A stretch of DNA of 64,000 bases, taken from assembly GCA_023390555.1 (NCBI GenBank), contig JAEWCQ010000016.1:62001-126000 (forward strand). The letters run 5' to 3'. Made by a program: the position numbers and the translations under genes. This document shows positions 25,181 to 34,347 of this stretch, piece by piece. The notes beneath the pieces are model-generated. The model searched no databases, was not told the origin of the DNA, and saw only the letters and a program-made list of their open reading frames with translations. Positions within the stretch are counted from its first letter, which is position 1. Every line of letters begins with the position of its first letter. The DNA comes from Bacillota bacterium. GTDB taxonomy: Bacteria > Bacillota > Clostridia > Lachnospirales > Lachnospiraceae.

Positions 25181-25843
25181 ATGGCAGAAATGTTATATAT
25201 GCAGGTGGCCGGCCATATTTTAAATCGTATTCAGGACGGTACATTAAAAGTAAATGACAGGCTTTCCGAGCGGAAGCTTGCACAAGAATATAAGGTGAGC
25301 CGTACAGTGGTACGGGAATCCATCAAACTTTTAAATGAAAGAGGTTTGGTTCAGACTATTTACGGAAAGGGGAGCTTTGTAAATATTCCGGACCGCAAGG
25401 CGCTGATGGATAAATTCGAAGATGCGCTGGATGTAAGCCGTGTGCAGCCGGAAGATGTGGTTGAGGCAAGGGAGTTGCTGGAAAATGCGATGATTCCATT
25501 GATTCTGGAGCGTGTCAATGATAAGGATCTGGATATTTTACATGAGTTATATCAGAATATGCGGGAGAGTGTCGAGGATGGAGAGGCTTTTATGAAAGCA
25601 GATGAAAAGTTTCATCTGGCCCTTTCCATCTGTGCGCACAATCAGGTACTGAGTGTAGTGACCGGAACGATGAATAATATGTCTGACCGGAAACGTCTGC
25701 TGCGCAGTAAGAATATCCGTTTAAACGCAAATAAAGAGCACAAAAAAATCATAGAAGCATTAGAGCAGCGGAATGAGCAGATGATGAGGGACGCAATTGA
25801 GAATCACATCAGCTGTATCCGTTCACACACGCCGATAAAGTAG
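25181..25843 (+). CDS. GntR family regulator (FadR/FCD type)
   Basis: 220 residues. Winged helix-turn-helix at 10-75 (LSERKLAQEYKVSRTVVRESI, seen in parts), then an all-helical FCD domain with metal-site residues in ADEKFHLAL and KEHKKIIEAL. FCD regulators sense organic acids or amino acids with a bound metal. It lies after the catabolic genes and before the AEC transporter and most likely represses the operon. Candidate sites are the GGTTANACC repeats at 18690 and the dyad at 25115. Confidence 0.92.
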   Translation: MAEMLYMQVAGHILNRIQDGTLKVNDRLSERKLAQEYKVSRTVVRESIKLLNERGLVQTIYGKGSFVNIPDRKALMDKFEDALDVSRVQPEDVVEARELLENAMIPLILERVNDKDLDILHELYQNMRESVEDGEAFMKADEKFHLALSICAHNQVLSVVTGTMNNMSDRKRLLRSKNIRLNANKEHKKIIEALEQRNEQMMRDAIENHISCIRSHTPIK

Positions 25844-25852
25844 GAAGTTTTG

Positions 25853-26764
25853 ATGAGTACATGGATTATATTACAACAGATGATCATGATAGCGATTTTA
25901 GTGTCGATTGGTTTTGTACTGTTCCGCAAGGGAATCATCGATGACCATACATCGCATGGAATATCCGTGGTTGTAACGGATGTCTGCAATCCGGCACTGG
26001 TATTATCCTGCGTTCTTCAGGGGGATATTCAGGCAACAAGGCTGGATGTATTAAAGGGAGTGGGAATCTCGGCAGTGATCTATGGGATTCTGTGTGTTAT
26101 CGGAATCCTGCTGCCAAAACTGCTGCGTGTTCCGAAAGGACAGCAAAAATTCTACAACCTGATGACCGTTTATACGAATACGGGATTTATCGGAATTCCT
26201 GTGGCAAAAGCGGTGTTAAGTGATACGGCAATGCTGTTCGTCATTATTTTCAATGTGATGTTCAGCCTGTTTTTCTATACCCATGGGGTGCTGGTCATGG
26301 CAGAAGGAAAAGAGCGTATCCGTCTGAAAAATATGTTGAATCCAGGAACCGTGATGTCCGTACTGACGATTCTGGTGTTCTGCTTTCATCTTACGTTCCC
26401 GGCAATCATTTCCGACAGCATTATTTACATCGGAAGCGCGACAACCTTTCTTTCCATGTGCCTGCTGGGCGTTTCTCTGGCAAAGGCCTCGTTTTTGGAA
26501 ATCATCCGCGAGCGGAGGCTCTATCTCTATGCACTTCTGCGCATGTTACTGATTCCGGTTTTCATGGCTTATACCTTGCGTTTCCTGGGGGTACCGCGTG
26601 AGATGATTCTGGCATTTACCCTTATGGCTGCAATGCCGGCTGCAAATATGCCACTGATCCAGGCGGAGAAAGTCGGGGAAGATACTAGCGTGTTATCACG
26701 CGGAATTGTCATGACAACGGTATGCTCGCTTGTGACGATAACGGCTGTGATGGCTTTGGTTTGA
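25853..26764 (+). CDS. AEC family transporter
   Basis: 303 residues with about nine or ten membrane helices; this is the auxin-efflux-carrier family, whose bacterial members export or import organic acids such as malate and malonate. Helix-breaking motifs are seen in VTDVCNPALVLS and MTVYTNTGFIGIPVAKAV, the conserved N/P-containing elements. ATG 25853 has AGGAAG upstream, 9 bases after gntR. It may export the final hydroxy acid of the pathway; that is inference. Confidence 0.88.
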   Translation: MSTWIILQQMIMIAILVSIGFVLFRKGIIDDHTSHGISVVVTDVCNPALVLSCVLQGDIQATRLDVLKGVGISAVIYGILCVIGILLPKLLRVPKGQQKFYNLMTVYTNTGFIGIPVAKAVLSDTAMLFVIIFNVMFSLFFYTHGVLVMAEGKERIRLKNMLNPGTVMSVLTILVFCFHLTFPAIISDSIIYIGSATTFLSMCLLGVSLAKASFLEIIRERRLYLYALLRMLLIPVFMAYTLRFLGVPREMILAFTLMAAMPAANMPLIQAEKVGEDTSVLSRGIVMTTVCSLVTITAVMALV

Positions 26765-27211
26765 AATAATAGAATCAACAAAAATAGTTGCGCTCATTTT
26801 ATCGTTCGTGGTACACTGAAACCGGATGGTATTCGAAAGAAACCATACCGGAAAAAGCTGTAGATTGTCTTTGTTCAAGGAAGAATGCTGAAGGGAGCGT
26901 GACTCGTGCGTATCCTGTTTTGATAGCTGCCATGCGCAACAAAAACGGAAACAGCAGATGATAATTTTAATGTTACAATCTTACATGAAGAAGAGGATTT
27001 CTGCCGTCAGGCAGGGGCCTGTTTTTTGTGATTTTTTCTGGTATTCAAATAGAGATGCCGCTGGTATACTCTGTCCATCCAATTTGCTGTCAGCAGTCCG
27101 CTGACGGTCGTCAGGATTTTTCCAATACTATTTACAAAAAAGAGTATCTGATATGCATTCAGGTACAAAATGCAGCAATCCATGTGATGCTGACAAGAAA
27201 GGTGATGCAGA
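26765..27211 (+). other. Non-coding stretch before panB with possible structured leader
   Basis: 447 bases without a supported gene. Seen: a hairpin CCGGATGGT / ACCAT-A-CCGG at 26822-26851 without a U-run; CTGCC-GTCA-GGCAG (27001-27014), which competes with CAGGC-AGGG-GCCTG followed by six T (27008-27027), a weak terminator; and an extended -10, TGGTATACT, at 27062-27070. TTGCGC and TACACT 18 bases apart (about 26789-26818) could start a short RNA of about 200 bases ending at 27027. Confidence 0.4.
27062..27119 (+). promoter_or_regulatory. panB promoter and alternating leader hairpins
   Basis: TGG-TATACT (27062-27070) is an extended -10 promoter. In the leader, GCTGAC (27100-27105) can pair with GTCAGC (27089-27094) upstream, or CTGAC with GTCAG (27110-27114) downstream, the second being followed by ATTTTT. 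That is the antiterminator/terminator topology in miniature. The stems are only 5-6 bp. Confidence 0.4.
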
Positions 27212-28039
27212 ATGAAAAACACAGTACTGACATTTCAGGAGGCAAAAGAAAAAGGAGAAAAGCTTGCTATGCTGACTGCATATGACTATGCGACAGCACG
27301 GCTGGTGGATGAGGCAGGTGTGAATTCCATACTGGTGGGCGATTCTCTCGGCAATGTGATTTTAGGGTATGAGAGCACCCTGTCCGTTACCATGGAGGAC
27401 ATGATCCATCATGGAGCAGCTGTGGCAAGGGGGACGAAAGATGCACTGGTAGTCGTAGACATGCCGTTTATGTCCTATCAGACCGGTGTCTATGATGCGG
27501 TCGTAAATGCAGGAAGGCTGATGAAAGAGGGCGGTGCAGGTGCCGTCAAATTGGAAGGAGGCCGGGAAGTGTGTCCGCAGATCAAGGCAATTACGGAAAT
27601 AGGAATTCCAGTGGTCGCACATCTGGGATTGACACCGCAGTCAATCCATGCGCTGGGCGGGTTCAAGGTGCAGGGAAAAAGCGAAGAGGCTGCAAGAAAA
27701 CTGCTGGAAGATGCAAAAGCGGTGCAGGAAGCCGGAGCATTTGCACTCGTATTGGAGTGCGTACCTGCAAAGCTGGCGGAACTGATCACAAGGGAACTTA
27801 CTATACCGACCATTGGCATAGGAGCGGGAAATGTCTGCGATGGACAGGTACTGGTCTTTCAAGATCTGCTTGGTATGTTTTCCGATTTTAAACCGAAATT
27901 TGTAAAGCGTTTTGCCGATGTGGGGGAAATCATGCGGGAAGCATTCCGAAATTATTGCAAAGAGGTGCAGATGGGAGTATTTCCAGGAAAAGAGCATGAG
28001 TTTGCCATTTCAGATGACATACTTGAAAAATTGTATTGA
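27212..28039 (+). CDS. panB: 3-methyl-2-oxobutanoate hydroxymethyltransferase
   Basis: 275 residues, full length. First step of pantothenate synthesis: it adds a hydroxymethyl group from methylene-THF to ketoisovalerate to make ketopantoate. Signatures: LTAYDYATARLVDEAG, the Mg site VGDSLGNV, VVDMPFMSY, and VKLEGG. ATG 27212 has AAAGGTG upstream. First gene of panB-panC-panD-coaBC; no panE is in the window. Confidence 0.97.
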   Translation: MKNTVLTFQEAKEKGEKLAMLTAYDYATARLVDEAGVNSILVGDSLGNVILGYESTLSVTMEDMIHHGAAVARGTKDALVVVDMPFMSYQTGVYDAVVNAGRLMKEGGAGAVKLEGGREVCPQIKAITEIGIPVVAHLGLTPQSIHALGGFKVQGKSEEAARKLLEDAKAVQEAGAFALVLECVPAKLAELITRELTIPTIGIGAGNVCDGQVLVFQDLLGMFSDFKPKFVKRFADVGEIMREAFRNYCKEVQMGVFPGKEHEFAISDDILEKLY

Positions 28040-28058
28040 TGGAAAGGAGCCACAGACG

Positions 28059-28931
28059 ATGCAGACCGTAGAAACAATAGAGGAAGTAAGAAAACAGGTA
28101 AAGATATGGAAAAAAGAAGGAAATACGATCGGTTTTGTCCCGACAATGGGATATTTGCATGAGGGACACCGAAGTCTGATGGAAAGCGCTTTGGAGCGTT
28201 GTGATAAAGTGGTCGTCAGTATCTTTGTGAATCCGATGCAGTTTGGTGTAAATGAAGATTTTGACAGCTATCCGAGAGATCTGGAAGCAGATGAAAAACT
28301 CTGCGAAGAGGCAGGCGTGAATCTTATTTTTCATCCAAATGCAGCGGAAATATATGCAGATGGCTTCTGCGCCTATGTGGATATGGATGGCCTGACAAAA
28401 GAATTGTGTGGAAAATCAAGACCGGATCATTTCCGCGGTGTATGCACGGTGGTAAGTAAGTTGTTCCACATTGTCACACCCAATCAGGCATTTTTTGGTC
28501 AGAAAGATGCCCAGCAGCTGGCGGTCATTCGCAGGATGGTAAACGACCTGAATATGGATATTGCGATTGTGGGATGCCCCATTGTCCGTGAGGCGGACGG
28601 ATTGGCAAAAAGCTCCCGCAATACTTATCTGAGCAGAGAAGAGAGGAAGGCGGCATTGATTCTTTGTGAGACGGTTTTTATGGGAGAGCGTCTGGTCAGA
28701 AGCGGATTGACGGATGCTGCAGAACTTGTAAAGCGGATGCAGGCCAATCTGGAAACGGAGCCACTGGCCAGAATCGATTATGTGGAAGTTGTAGATTTCA
28801 ACACAATAAAACGAATAGAGCAGATTCAGGGGGATGTACTGGTTGCAATAGCAGTGTATATCGGAAAAACACGCCTGATTGACAATTTCATCGTGGAGGT
28901 GCAGAATGCAGATACAGGCACTAAAAAGTAA
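28059..28931 (+). CDS. panC: Pantothenate synthetase
   Basis: 290 residues. Joins pantoate and beta-alanine using ATP. Signatures: ATP-binding VPTMGYLHEGHRSL (HxGH-like), FGQKDAQQL, and the KSSRN loop. ATG 28059 is chosen for GGAAAGGAG upstream and because the family N-terminus begins MQTVETIEE; the long upstream extension of the frame overlaps panB and is not used. It lies 19 bases after panB. Confidence 0.97.
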   Translation: MQTVETIEEVRKQVKIWKKEGNTIGFVPTMGYLHEGHRSLMESALERCDKVVVSIFVNPMQFGVNEDFDSYPRDLEADEKLCEEAGVNLIFHPNAAEIYADGFCAYVDMDGLTKELCGKSRPDHFRGVCTVVSKLFHIVTPNQAFFGQKDAQQLAVIRRMVNDLNMDIAIVGCPIVREADGLAKSSRNTYLSREERKAALILCETVFMGERLVRSGLTDAAELVKRMQANLETEPLARIDYVEVVDFNTIKRIEQIQGDVLVAIAVYIGKTRLIDNFIVEVQNADTGTKK

Positions 28932-29325
28932 GATACACCGGGCAACGGTGATACAGGCAGAACTCAATTATGTCGGAAGTATCACAATAGATCAGGAACT
29001 GCTGGAGCAATCGGGTATTCTGGAATATGAAAAAGTGCAGGTAGTGGATATTGATAACGGTGAGCGGTTTGAGACTTATGCCATCTGTGGGGAAAGAGGC
29101 AGCGGACTGATTTGTCTCAACGGCGCCGCAGCCAGAAAGGTGGCGGTAGGTGATCGGATTATCATCATGTCCTACGCGCTGATGACACCGGAAGAATTGA
29201 CAGAGAATCCACCGCGTGTCGTATTTGTAGATGAAAGAAACAAGGTATCCCGTGTGACGCATTATGAGAGTCATGGAAGCTTTGCAGATGAAAAGGAGGA
29301 ACTATGCAGAAGGGAAAAACAGTAG
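28906..29325 (+). CDS. panD: Aspartate 1-decarboxylase proenzyme
   Basis: 139 residues, slightly longer than the usual 127. The self-cleavage site Gly-Ser is in YVGSITID (about residue 24-25), which forms the pyruvoyl group; Tyr and Arg partners follow. It makes beta-alanine from aspartate for PanC. It overlaps panC by 26 bases, so translation is probably coupled. GTGGAGG precedes ATG 28906. Confidence 0.97.
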   Translation: MQIQALKSKIHRATVIQAELNYVGSITIDQELLEQSGILEYEKVQVVDIDNGERFETYAICGERGSGLICLNGAAARKVAVGDRIIIMSYALMTPEELTENPPRVVFVDERNKVSRVTHYESHGSFADEKEELCRREKQ

Positions 29326-30500
29326 TGCTTGGAGTGACCGGTTCCATTGCAGCCTATAAAATGGCAAATGTATCTTCCATGCTGGTGAAGCTTGGGTATG
29401 AGGTGCATGTGATCATGACGGAGAATGCAACGAATTTCATCAATCCCATTACGTTTGAATCATTGACTGGGCAGAAATGCCTGGTCGACACCTTTGATCG
29501 GAATTTTCAGTTTCATGTTGCGCATGTATCGCTTGCCAAACGGGCCGATGTGTTTCTTGTGGCTCCGGCGTCAGCAAATATCATCGGTAAAATGGCAAAC
29601 GGCCTTGCGGATGACATGTTGAGTACAACGCTGCTTGCAGCAAAATGCCCAGTACTGGTTGCACCGGCGATGAATACAAACATGTATGAGAATCGTATTG
29701 TGCAGGATAATCTGTCAAAATTGCGACAATTTGGAATATCGGTCATCGAGCCGGCGGTCGGGCGGCTGGCATGTGGCGATACGGGAAGCGGAAAAATGCC
29801 TTCCGAAGAGGTTCTGGTAGATTATGTACTGCATGAGATCGAAAAGGAAAAAGATCTGTTCGGAAAAAGAATTCTGGTGACGGCAGGAGCCACCAGAGAA
29901 GCGCTGGATCCGGTACGTTTTCTCACGAATCACTCTACTGGGAAAATGGGGTATGCTGTGGCAAAAATGGCAATGTTGCGCGGTGCGGATGTTACGCTTG
30001 TGACAGCGAAGTCGGAACAGAAGCCGCCGCTGTTTACAGAAGTGGTTCCGGTAAACAGTGCACAGGATATGTTTGAAGCGGTGACTGCAAGAAGCGCGGA
30101 AATGGACATGATCGTTATGGCGGCGGCAGTAGCAGATTATCGTCCGAAAAACGTCTCGGAACAGAAAATAAAGAAAAGAGGAAAGGACCTACAGCTCGAA
30201 CTGGAACGTACCGATGATATACTGCTTTATCTTGGACAGCACAGACAAAAAGGGCAGATCATCTGTGGTTTTTCTATGGAAACAGAACAGGTTCTGGAGA
30301 ATTCCAGAAAAAAACTGGAGAAAAAACATGTAGATATGATTGCTGCCAACAGTCTGAACGAAGCCGGAGCAGGGTTTGCCGTAGATACCAATCATCTGAC
30401 CTTAATTACACAGGAAAGTGAAACAGAACTGGAAATGATGAGCAAGGAGGCAGCTGCAGATGCAATTCTTTCTGCTTTGCTGCTTCTTGGAAATTCATAA
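29304..30500 (+). CDS. coaBC: Bifunctional phosphopantothenoylcysteine decarboxylase / phosphopantothenate-cysteine ligase
   Basis: 398 residues, the normal fusion length. The N-terminal CoaC flavoprotein half has GVTGSIAAYK, the active His in FHVAHVSL, and APAMNTNMYEN. The C-terminal CoaB half has TAGATREALDPVRFLTNHSTGKMG and later AAAVADYRP. Together they convert 4'-phosphopantothenate to 4'-phosphopantetheine, the CoA precursor. It starts 22 bases inside panD, so one transcript carries pantothenate synthesis through to phosphopantetheine, apart from panE and the kinase. Confidence 0.97.
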   Translation: MQKGKTVVLGVTGSIAAYKMANVSSMLVKLGYEVHVIMTENATNFINPITFESLTGQKCLVDTFDRNFQFHVAHVSLAKRADVFLVAPASANIIGKMANGLADDMLSTTLLAAKCPVLVAPAMNTNMYENRIVQDNLSKLRQFGISVIEPAVGRLACGDTGSGKMPSEEVLVDYVLHEIEKEKDLFGKRILVTAGATREALDPVRFLTNHSTGKMGYAVAKMAMLRGADVTLVTAKSEQKPPLFTEVVPVNSAQDMFEAVTARSAEMDMIVMAAAVADYRPKNVSEQKIKKRGKDLQLELERTDDILLYLGQHRQKGQIICGFSMETEQVLENSRKKLEKKHVDMIAANSLNEAGAGFAVDTNHLTLITQESETELEMMSKEAAADAILSALLLLGNS

Positions 30501-30557
30501 ATAAAGACATGTAAAAAGGCATATATTTTTCAGTAAGAGAGTACGGTCGGGGAAAGT

Positions 30558-31268
30558 ATGAAAAAATTCCGTAATTTCCTTATTGGTATAGAAGTATTGC
30601 TTTTGTTTGTAATTGTCTGGCAATATGGAGGGGACAAATTGTATAAAGATAAAAGTTATATGGAGGCGGACAGTCTTGCCGTCCAATCAACAGAAACGGA
30701 ACAGGACGATAAATTGAAGAAGGTTGCATTGACATTTGATGACGGACCGAATGAAACCTATACGGAAGAACTGTTAAAAGGGCTTGCTGCAAGAAATGTG
30801 AAAGCGACGTTCTTTTTAATAGGAAAGAAAGCTGCCGAACATCCTGAAATTGTAAAGGATATTCAGGAAGGAGGGCATCTGATTGGGAATCATACCTATG
30901 ACCATGTGAATCTCTATGAAATGTCGGAGGAAAAGGCCTGCGAGCAGATTCAGGAAACAAATGATGTGATCAAGGAAATAACCGGTCAGGCACCGGAATA
31001 TCTGCGGCCGCCTTTTGGATGCTCGAAAAAGAACGTGGATGAGGAAATGAATATGATCGCAGTCTTATGGGATGTGGATCCAAGAGACTGGTCGAATAAA
31101 AATACCGGAGATGTTGTAAATCGGGTAGTGACGAAAGTAAAGGAAAATGATATTATTCTCTTGCACGATGAATATGCCACAAGTGTTGCAGCTGCTTTGC
31201 AGATTATTGACATACTGCAGGGGCAGGGTTATGAATTTGTGACAGTGGATAAGCTTATTTTTGAATAA
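30558..31268 (+). CDS. Polysaccharide deacetylase (NodB/PgdA-like)
   Basis: 236 residues. An N-terminal membrane anchor or uncleaved signal (residues 5-24) and a charged linker precede a NodB domain with all five motifs: TFDDGP, NHTYDH, RPPFG, DPRDW and LLHD. The Asp and two His bind the metal. It should remove acetyl groups from peptidoglycan N-acetylglucosamine or another wall glycan outside the cell. Spore-cortex (PdaB-like) and vegetative roles are both possible. It may share the coaBC transcript, 57 bases upstream. Confidence 0.92.
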   Translation: MKKFRNFLIGIEVLLLFVIVWQYGGDKLYKDKSYMEADSLAVQSTETEQDDKLKKVALTFDDGPNETYTEELLKGLAARNVKATFFLIGKKAAEHPEIVKDIQEGGHLIGNHTYDHVNLYEMSEEKACEQIQETNDVIKEITGQAPEYLRPPFGCSKKNVDEEMNMIAVLWDVDPRDWSNKNTGDVVNRVVTKVKENDIILLHDEYATSVAAALQIIDILQGQGYEFVTVDKLIFE

Positions 31269-31429
31269 TGGGTATTGCCAAATCATAAAAATTAAGGTAT
31301 TATTTGAAATTGAAATTTAGAGCTCGAAGACTGTCATATTTTGGATGAAAATCTACTTAAAAAGTGCAAAAATGCATTAAAAATGCAAGATGGAACTTTA
31401 AATTATGCAAATGACAGGTAGGATCAGAT

Positions 31430-32752
31430 ATGGATTTATTTGAATATATGCGGGAACAAAATCAGAAAAAAGAATCACCCCTGGCATCACGACTTCGTCC
31501 GACGACGTTAGATGAAGTCGTGGGTCAGCAGCATATTATTGGGAAGGACAGGCTGTTGTACCGGGCCATTTTAGCAGACAAGCTAAGTTCCATTATCCTC
31601 TATGGACCTCCGGGAACCGGGAAAACAACCCTTGCCAGAGTGATTGCACACACCACCAGCGCGGAGTTTACGCAGATGAATGCAACCTCAGCCGGAAAGA
31701 AAGATATGGAAGAGGTCATTGCTCAGGCAAAAAACAATCAGGGAATGTATGGAAAGAAGACGATTCTCTTTATCGATGAGATTCATTGCTTTCATAAAGG
31801 GCAGCAGGATTATCTGTTGCCATTTGTAGAAGATGGGACGATTATCCTGATAGGTGCAACGACGGAAAATCCATACTTTGAAGTCAATGGGGCTTTGCTT
31901 TCCCGTTCCGTTATTTTTGAGTTAAAGCCTTTGAATCAGGAAGATATCAAAGTCCTTCTGCTTCGTGCCATAACAGACCGCGAAAAGGGAATGGGTGCTT
32001 ATGATGCGATTCTGGAAGAAGATGCACTGGAATTTTTATCAGATGTCTCTAACGGAGATGCAAGGGCAGCACTTACCGCAATCGAGCTTGGAGTTCTGAC
32101 AACGCCAAGAGCGGATGACGGGCATATCCATATTACGCTGGATGTTGCACAGGAGTGTATACAAAAACGTGTCGTAAGATATGACAAGACCGGAGACAAT
32201 CATTATGATACGATCTCTGCTTTTATAAAGAGCATGCGGGGCTCTGATCCCGATGCATCAGTTTATTATCTGGCAAGAATGCTATATGCCGGAGAGGATA
32301 TTAAATTTATAGCAAGAAGAATTATGATATGTGCAGCAGAAGATGTGGGGAACGCAGATCCAAATGCCCTGACTGTGGCAGTATCCGCGGCGCAGGCTGT
32401 AGAGCGTATCGGTATGCCGGAGGCAAGGATTATCCTTGCAGAGGCGGTAACTTATGTGGCAAGTGCACCGAAGAGCAATGCAGCCTACGGAGCCATTGAT
32501 CAGGCACTTGCAATCGTGAAGGATACGAAGACCGCACCGATTCCGCCGCACCTGCAGGATGCTCATTACAATTCCTCAGAAAAGTTGGGTCATGGAGTCG
32601 GTTATAAATACGCGCATGCCTATCCTCATCATTACGTGAAGCAGCAGTATCTCCCAGACGGACTTGAACATATGAAACTTTATGAACCTACAGAGAATGG
32701 ATACGAAAAACAGATTGGCAGCTGGCTTGATTTTCTTCATAATCAGGAGTAG
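31430..32752 (+). CDS. rarA: Replication-associated recombination protein A
   Basis: 440 residues, full length for RarA/MgsA, an AAA+ clamp-loader-like ATPase that acts at stalled replication forks. Walker A YGPPGTGKTTLAR (about residues 54-66), Walker B LFIDEIHCF, sensor 1 GATTENP, Arg finger region SRSVIF, and a C-terminal tetramerisation/cysteine-free helical domain. The interval before it (31269-31429) is AT-rich and holds no gene. ATG 31430 has TAGGATC as a modest ribosome site. Confidence 0.95.
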   Translation: MDLFEYMREQNQKKESPLASRLRPTTLDEVVGQQHIIGKDRLLYRAILADKLSSIILYGPPGTGKTTLARVIAHTTSAEFTQMNATSAGKKDMEEVIAQAKNNQGMYGKKTILFIDEIHCFHKGQQDYLLPFVEDGTIILIGATTENPYFEVNGALLSRSVIFELKPLNQEDIKVLLLRAITDREKGMGAYDAILEEDALEFLSDVSNGDARAALTAIELGVLTTPRADDGHIHITLDVAQECIQKRVVRYDKTGDNHYDTISAFIKSMRGSDPDASVYYLARMLYAGEDIKFIARRIMICAAEDVGNADPNALTVAVSAAQAVERIGMPEARIILAEAVTYVASAPKSNAAYGAIDQALAIVKDTKTAPIPPHLQDAHYNSSEKLGHGVGYKYAHAYPHHYVKQQYLPDGLEHMKLYEPTENGYEKQIGSWLDFLHNQE

Positions 32753-32850
32753 AACGTTAATAACTGCAGGCATTATAAGAACAAAACAGCGCCCGCAGAA
32801 TATAGAATAGATAAAGTCTAGAAAAGGAAATGTACAGGAGGAGTACGAGG

Positions 32851-34137
32851 ATGCAGTCTTATCAGCAGATGTCCAAAGAAGAATTACTGGAAATCAAAGA
32901 AGGATTAGAGAAGGAGTATGCAAAGTTAAAAGGCATGGGACTTTCTCTGAACATGGCAAGAGGTAAACCGGGGGCATCGCAATTAAATCTTACGATGCCA
33001 ATGATGGATGTGTTAAACAGCAGCAGTGATTTAACAGCAGAAGACGGAACCGATTGCAGAAATTACGGAGGCGTTGACGGCCTTCCGGAGGCAAAACAGC
33101 TGATCGCCGATATGGTGGGGAGCATTCCGGAAAACGTAATTGTATATGGTAATTCCAGTTTGAACATTATGTATGATACGGTATCCCGTTCTTATACACA
33201 TGGTGTCATGGGAGAGACTCCGTGGTGCAGATTGGACAAAGTCAAATTTCTATGCCCGGTTCCAGGTTACGACAGACATTTTGCCGTGACGGAATATTTT
33301 GGTATCGAGATGATCAATATCCCTATGACTCCGCAGGGGCCGGATATGGATATGGTCGAAGAACTTGTAAACTCAGACGCGAGTATCAAAGGAATCTGGT
33401 GTACACCAAAGTATTCCAATCCGCAGGGTGTTGTATATTCAGACGAAACGGTCCACCGATTTGCATCGTTGAAACCGGCGGCAAAGGATTTCCGTATCTA
33501 TTGGGATAATGCATATGCGGTACATCATCTGTATGAAAAAGATCAGGCTGAAATCCCGGATATTCTTACTGCCTGCGAGAACGCCGGCAATCCGGATATG
33601 GTATATGAGTTTTGCTCGACCTCAAAAATCAGTTTTCCGGGTTCCGGCATAGCAGCAGTTGTTACATCAAAGGCAAATGTGGCAGCGATTAAAGCACAGC
33701 TGGAAAACCAGACCATTGGTTATGATAAGTTGAATCAGCTTCGCCATGTAAGATTTTTCAAAAATATGGACGGTATTCTGGCGCATATGATGAAACATGC
33801 AGCTATCATGCGTCCAAGATTCGAAATGATCCTCAATACTTTTGCCGAGGAATTGGAAGACCTTGAAATCGGACACTGGTTAGAGCCAAAGGGAGGATAT
33901 TTCATTACTTTTGAAGCATTGGAAGGATGTGCGAAGAGCATTGTGGCAAAGGCAAAAGAGGCAGGTGTAGCGATGACACCGGCTGGAGCACCGTTCCCGT
34001 ACGGTAAAGATCCAATGGATTCCGTAATCCGTATCGCCCCTTCCTTTCCGGCGTTGGAAGAACTCGCCCAGGCGACACAGGTTTTTGTGCTCTGCGTAAA
34101 ACTTGCAAGCATTGAGAAATTATTAGAAAAAAAATAA
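32851..34137 (+). CDS. Aspartate-type aminotransferase (class I fold, AspT subgroup)
   Basis: 428 residues. It belongs to the less common subgroup of fold-type I aminotransferases known from Corynebacterium AspT (MocR-like, Aminotran_MocR). Seen: the LNMARGKPGASQLNL substrate-binding start, NYGGVDGLPEAK, CTPKYSNPQG, and the PLP Lys in STSKISFPGSG. Likely reaction: aspartate plus 2-oxoglutarate to oxaloacetate plus glutamate. ATG 32851 has CAGGAGG upstream. Monocistronic, with a strong terminator. Confidence 0.9.
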   Translation: MQSYQQMSKEELLEIKEGLEKEYAKLKGMGLSLNMARGKPGASQLNLTMPMMDVLNSSSDLTAEDGTDCRNYGGVDGLPEAKQLIADMVGSIPENVIVYGNSSLNIMYDTVSRSYTHGVMGETPWCRLDKVKFLCPVPGYDRHFAVTEYFGIEMINIPMTPQGPDMDMVEELVNSDASIKGIWCTPKYSNPQGVVYSDETVHRFASLKPAAKDFRIYWDNAYAVHHLYEKDQAEIPDILTACENAGNPDMVYEFCSTSKISFPGSGIAAVVTSKANVAAIKAQLENQTIGYDKLNQLRHVRFFKNMDGILAHMMKHAAIMRPRFEMILNTFAEELEDLEIGHWLEPKGGYFITFEALEGCAKSIVAKAKEAGVAMTPAGAPFPYGKDPMDSVIRIAPSFPALEELAQATQVFVLCVKLASIEKLLEKK

Positions 34138-34152
34138 ATCGTATATCAGCAG

Positions 34153-34195
34153 AAAGAGCCTGCATGGTTCGTGAAAACCATGCAGGCTCTTTTTT
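34153..34195 (+). terminator. Intrinsic terminator
   Basis: A 17-bp perfect stem, AAAGAGCCTGCATGGTT with its complement, around CGTGAA, then TTTTTT. It closes the aminotransferase gene and may also stop leftward transcription from the kinase. Confidence 0.95.
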
Positions 34196-34270
34196 CGTTT
34201 AAACAAAATATCTTGTTATGATTCCGTTTGAAAGCGTCTATTCCTATAAAAAATCATGTTTTTTCTCTGG

Positions 34271-34306
34271 AGCAACAAAAAGCAACGAATCGTAACCGGG
34301 GTAACC
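34271..34306. repeat. Phased repeat array C (10-bp NAAC repeats)
   Basis: Cores CAAC at 34273, CAAC at 34283, TAAC at 34293 and TAAC at 34302. The first three are exactly 10 bp apart. It lies between the aminotransferase terminator and the 3' end of the kinase gene, in a 150-base gap with no other gene. The same repeat type stands upstream of the kinase and the regulator genes. No clear promoter adjoins this copy. Confidence 0.5.
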
Positions 34307-34347
34307 GGGAATTTACTGCTAGCTTTTCTCAGAAGAGAAACGCAGCA

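Noticed and set aside
34223..34249. 13-codon leftward frame near repeat array C
   Set aside because: Only a weak purine stretch upstream, no terminator directly linked, and no conserved feature; not enough to call a gene.
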